A stretch of 64,000 bases of DNA from Photorhabdus cinerea (lineage in GTDB: Bacteria; Pseudomonadota; Gammaproteobacteria; Enterobacterales; Enterobacteriaceae): contig NZ_PUJW01000009.1 of the NCBI RefSeq assembly GCF_011189575.1, positions 124,001 to 188,000 on the forward strand. The letters are read 5' to 3'. Shown in pieces: positions 62,652-64,000 of the stretch. A program made the position numbers and the translations under genes. Below the pieces are notes generated by a model. It ran no database searches. It saw only the letters and a list, made by a program, of their open reading frames with translations, and was not told the origin of the DNA. Position 1 is the first letter of the stretch, and the number at the start of each line of letters is the position of its first letter.

Positions 62652-64000
62652 TTATTTTTTTTCAGTTAGATCAATTTGATACACTGCAAAACCAACATCA
62701 TCATTTTCCAGATATTTCACTGGGTATTGGGAAAACTCTTTGATGAATTTCGCTGCTTTCTCTCCGGGAGATGTTTCGAAACGGATATCCAGTTTCTTGT
62801 CAGTTTTAATCGGCATAATGGACCAATTATTATCCACTTTGGTCTCTACTATCCCTTTTTCTTTAGACACTTTGACAATGTAAGAAGCCAGGATAGTGCG
62901 ATTCTCATCTGGTGATGCAAATGCAATATTATTTTCACCTGTACCAGCAAATTTACCGCCATATGCACGGTAATTATTGGTAGCAATCAGGAAATTAGCG
63001 TTAGGATCGATTGGTTTACCTTGATAAGTCACATCCTTGATACGGTTAGCCCCTTGATTGATGACCTGACAATCCACGTCATATTTAGCTGGCTGAGTTA
63101 TGTCAATTTTATAATTCACACCACTAATCGTATCGAAGTTATAAGTACGGAAACCGCTCCAATTCAACAAATACTGGGGTTGAGTAGAATTTGGATCGAT
63201 TTGGTTATACATGCCGGCAGAACATTCCAACCATTCAGTCACATCTGCCCCGGTTGCCTTCACAACAGCCAATGTGTTTGGGTACAGATACAGATCCGCT
63301 GCGTTACGGAACGTCAGATCGCCTTTTTCAACTTCAACAAAGTCTGCTGGCGCATTCTTACGACCACCGACCTTGAATGGAGCCGCTGCGGCCAAAACAG
63401 GAATATCGGCTAAATCAGGATCACCCTGAATGAAACGCCGTGTGTAATCTGCCTGCGCATCATTCACGATCTGCACTGTTGGATCGCTTTGGATCAAAGC
63501 CAAATAGCTGTACATATTGGCAGAGGCTTTACCAATAAATTGGCCAACAAAATTCTGAGTTCCCCGATGGGCTTCATCGATAATTTTGACTAATTCACTA
63601 TCGCGTTCAACCAATGCCTTTTTATTTATTTTGTCATAAATCGGACGTGCTTCAGCTTTTGCTTCCGTCACCTTCCATGACCCGCCATCATTGTTGATAA
63701 CCAGATCAACAACGCCCAAATGATCTCCCCACTGACCTGGCATAACTGCCGGAATACCGTTAATTGTGCCGCTGGCAACATCAACGCCTTGAATACCCGC
63801 AAATTCCTTACTTGGAAACACACCATGCGCGTGACCAAACATAATCGCATCAATGCCAGTGACTTCACTCAAGTAATAAACCGAGTTTTCAGCCATTGCT
63901 TTATATGGATCTTTGGAAAAACCAGAGTGAGGAATCGCGACAATCAAATCTGCGCCCTCTTTTTTCATTTGAGGAACAAATTTTTTCGCGGTTTCAGTAA
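62652..64000 (-). CDS. cpdB: 2',3'-cyclic-nucleotide 2'-phosphodiesterase/3'-nucleotidase CpdB, C-terminal part (cut by window edge)
   Basis: The frame is open to the right edge of the window; about 448 codons are visible and the signal peptide and first metal motifs are missing. The visible part has IPHSGFSKDPYKAMAEN, IMFGHAHGVFPSK and the 5'-nucleotidase domain with VGGRKNAPADFVEVEKGDLT, ATNNYRAYGGKFAG and LDIRFETSPGEKA, closely matching E. coli CpdB. CpdB is periplasmic; it opens 2',3'-cyclic nucleotides and removes the 3'-phosphate. That is the step after RNase T2, whose gene lies 80 bp downstream, supporting joint function in RNA use. Confidence 0.95.
   Translation of the reverse strand, partial: TETAKKFVPQMKKEGADLIVAIPHSGFSKDPYKAMAENSVYYLSEVTGIDAIMFGHAHGVFPSKEFAGIQGVDVASGTINGIPAVMPGQWGDHLGVVDLVINNDGGSWKVTEAKAEARPIYDKINKKALVERDSELVKIIDEAHRGTQNFVGQFIGKASANMYSYLALIQSDPTVQIVNDAQADYTRRFIQGDPDLADIPVLAAAAPFKVGGRKNAPADFVEVEKGDLTFRNAADLYLYPNTLAVVKATGADVTEWLECSAGMYNQIDPNSTQPQYLLNWSGFRTYNFDTISGVNYKIDITQPAKYDVDCQVINQGANRIKDVTYQGKPIDPNANFLIATNNYRAYGGKFAGTGENNIAFASPDENRTILASYIVKVSKEKGIVETKVDNNWSIMPIKTDKKLDIRFETSPGEKAAKFIKEFSQYPVKYLENDDVGFAVYQIDLTEKK

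Overview
The window is a chromosomal segment of an enterobacterial gammaproteobacterium. Almost every gene has a near full-length counterpart in Escherichia coli in the same order and orientation, from amtB-glnK-mdlBA through hupB-lon-clpXP-tig, the cyo operon, dxs, the rib/nus cluster and secDF to phoBR-sbcDC. Moderate A+T content, small additions such as a Cds1-like enzyme divergent from decR and a peroxiredoxin next to ggt, and the many degenerate IS copies suggest the Morganellaceae, most likely Photorhabdus or a close relative. That assignment is inferred from remembered protein similarity; no search was run.

Layout. 1-4845 (mostly minus): end of amtB, glnK with a sigma-54 promoter and NtrC-type site, the MdlAB exporter and the regulator DecR. 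4972-6755 (plus): Cds1-like PLP enzyme and queC. 6784-19760 (minus): fadM, ybaV, ppiD, hupB, lon, clpX, clpP, tig and bolA. Between clpP and tig lies about 2.6 kb of foreign DNA: three abutting IS remnants (IS1182-, IS3- and IS481-like) and an A+T-rich family 9 glycosyltransferase, bounded by exact 15-bp inverted repeats. 20002-29754 (plus): yajG, ampG, a Tsx/OmpK-type porin, cyoABCDE and yajR. 29916-36862: yajQ (minus), panE-yajL (plus), thiI (minus), xseB-ispA-dxs (plus). 37297-47296 (minus): pgpA, thiL, nusB, ribH, ribD, nrdR, secF, secD, yajC, tgt and queA. 47401-50833 (plus): acpH, a 2-Cys peroxiredoxin and ggt. 50976-54707 (minus): brnQ, phoR, phoB with a Pho box. 54968-59997 (plus): sbcD and an enlarged sbcC. 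60147-64000 (minus): a lipoprotein 5'-nucleotidase, a lipoprotein RNase T2 and the 3' part of cpdB.

How the genes work together. The window is dominated by housekeeping units: protein quality control (PpiD, Lon, ClpXP, trigger factor), with sigma-32-like promoters visible before lon and clpP; the cytochrome bo3 oxidase; isoprenoid, thiamine, riboflavin and queuosine synthesis; the Sec accessory proteins; and the phosphate two-component system. The last three minus-strand genes form a plausible RNA-scavenging set: RNase T2 makes 2',3'-cyclic nucleotides, CpdB converts these to nucleosides, and the 5'-nucleotidase handles 5'-nucleotides. The Tsx-like channel elsewhere in the window could pass the nucleosides.

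Most of the window is ordinary conserved chromosome. The unusual parts are the clpP-tig insertion, the DecR/Cds1 pair, the cpdB-RNase-nucleotidase cluster with two lipoprotein members, and the gene-poor 36.9-37.3 kb interval with a strong palindrome. No tRNA, rRNA, CRISPR array or prophage was seen.
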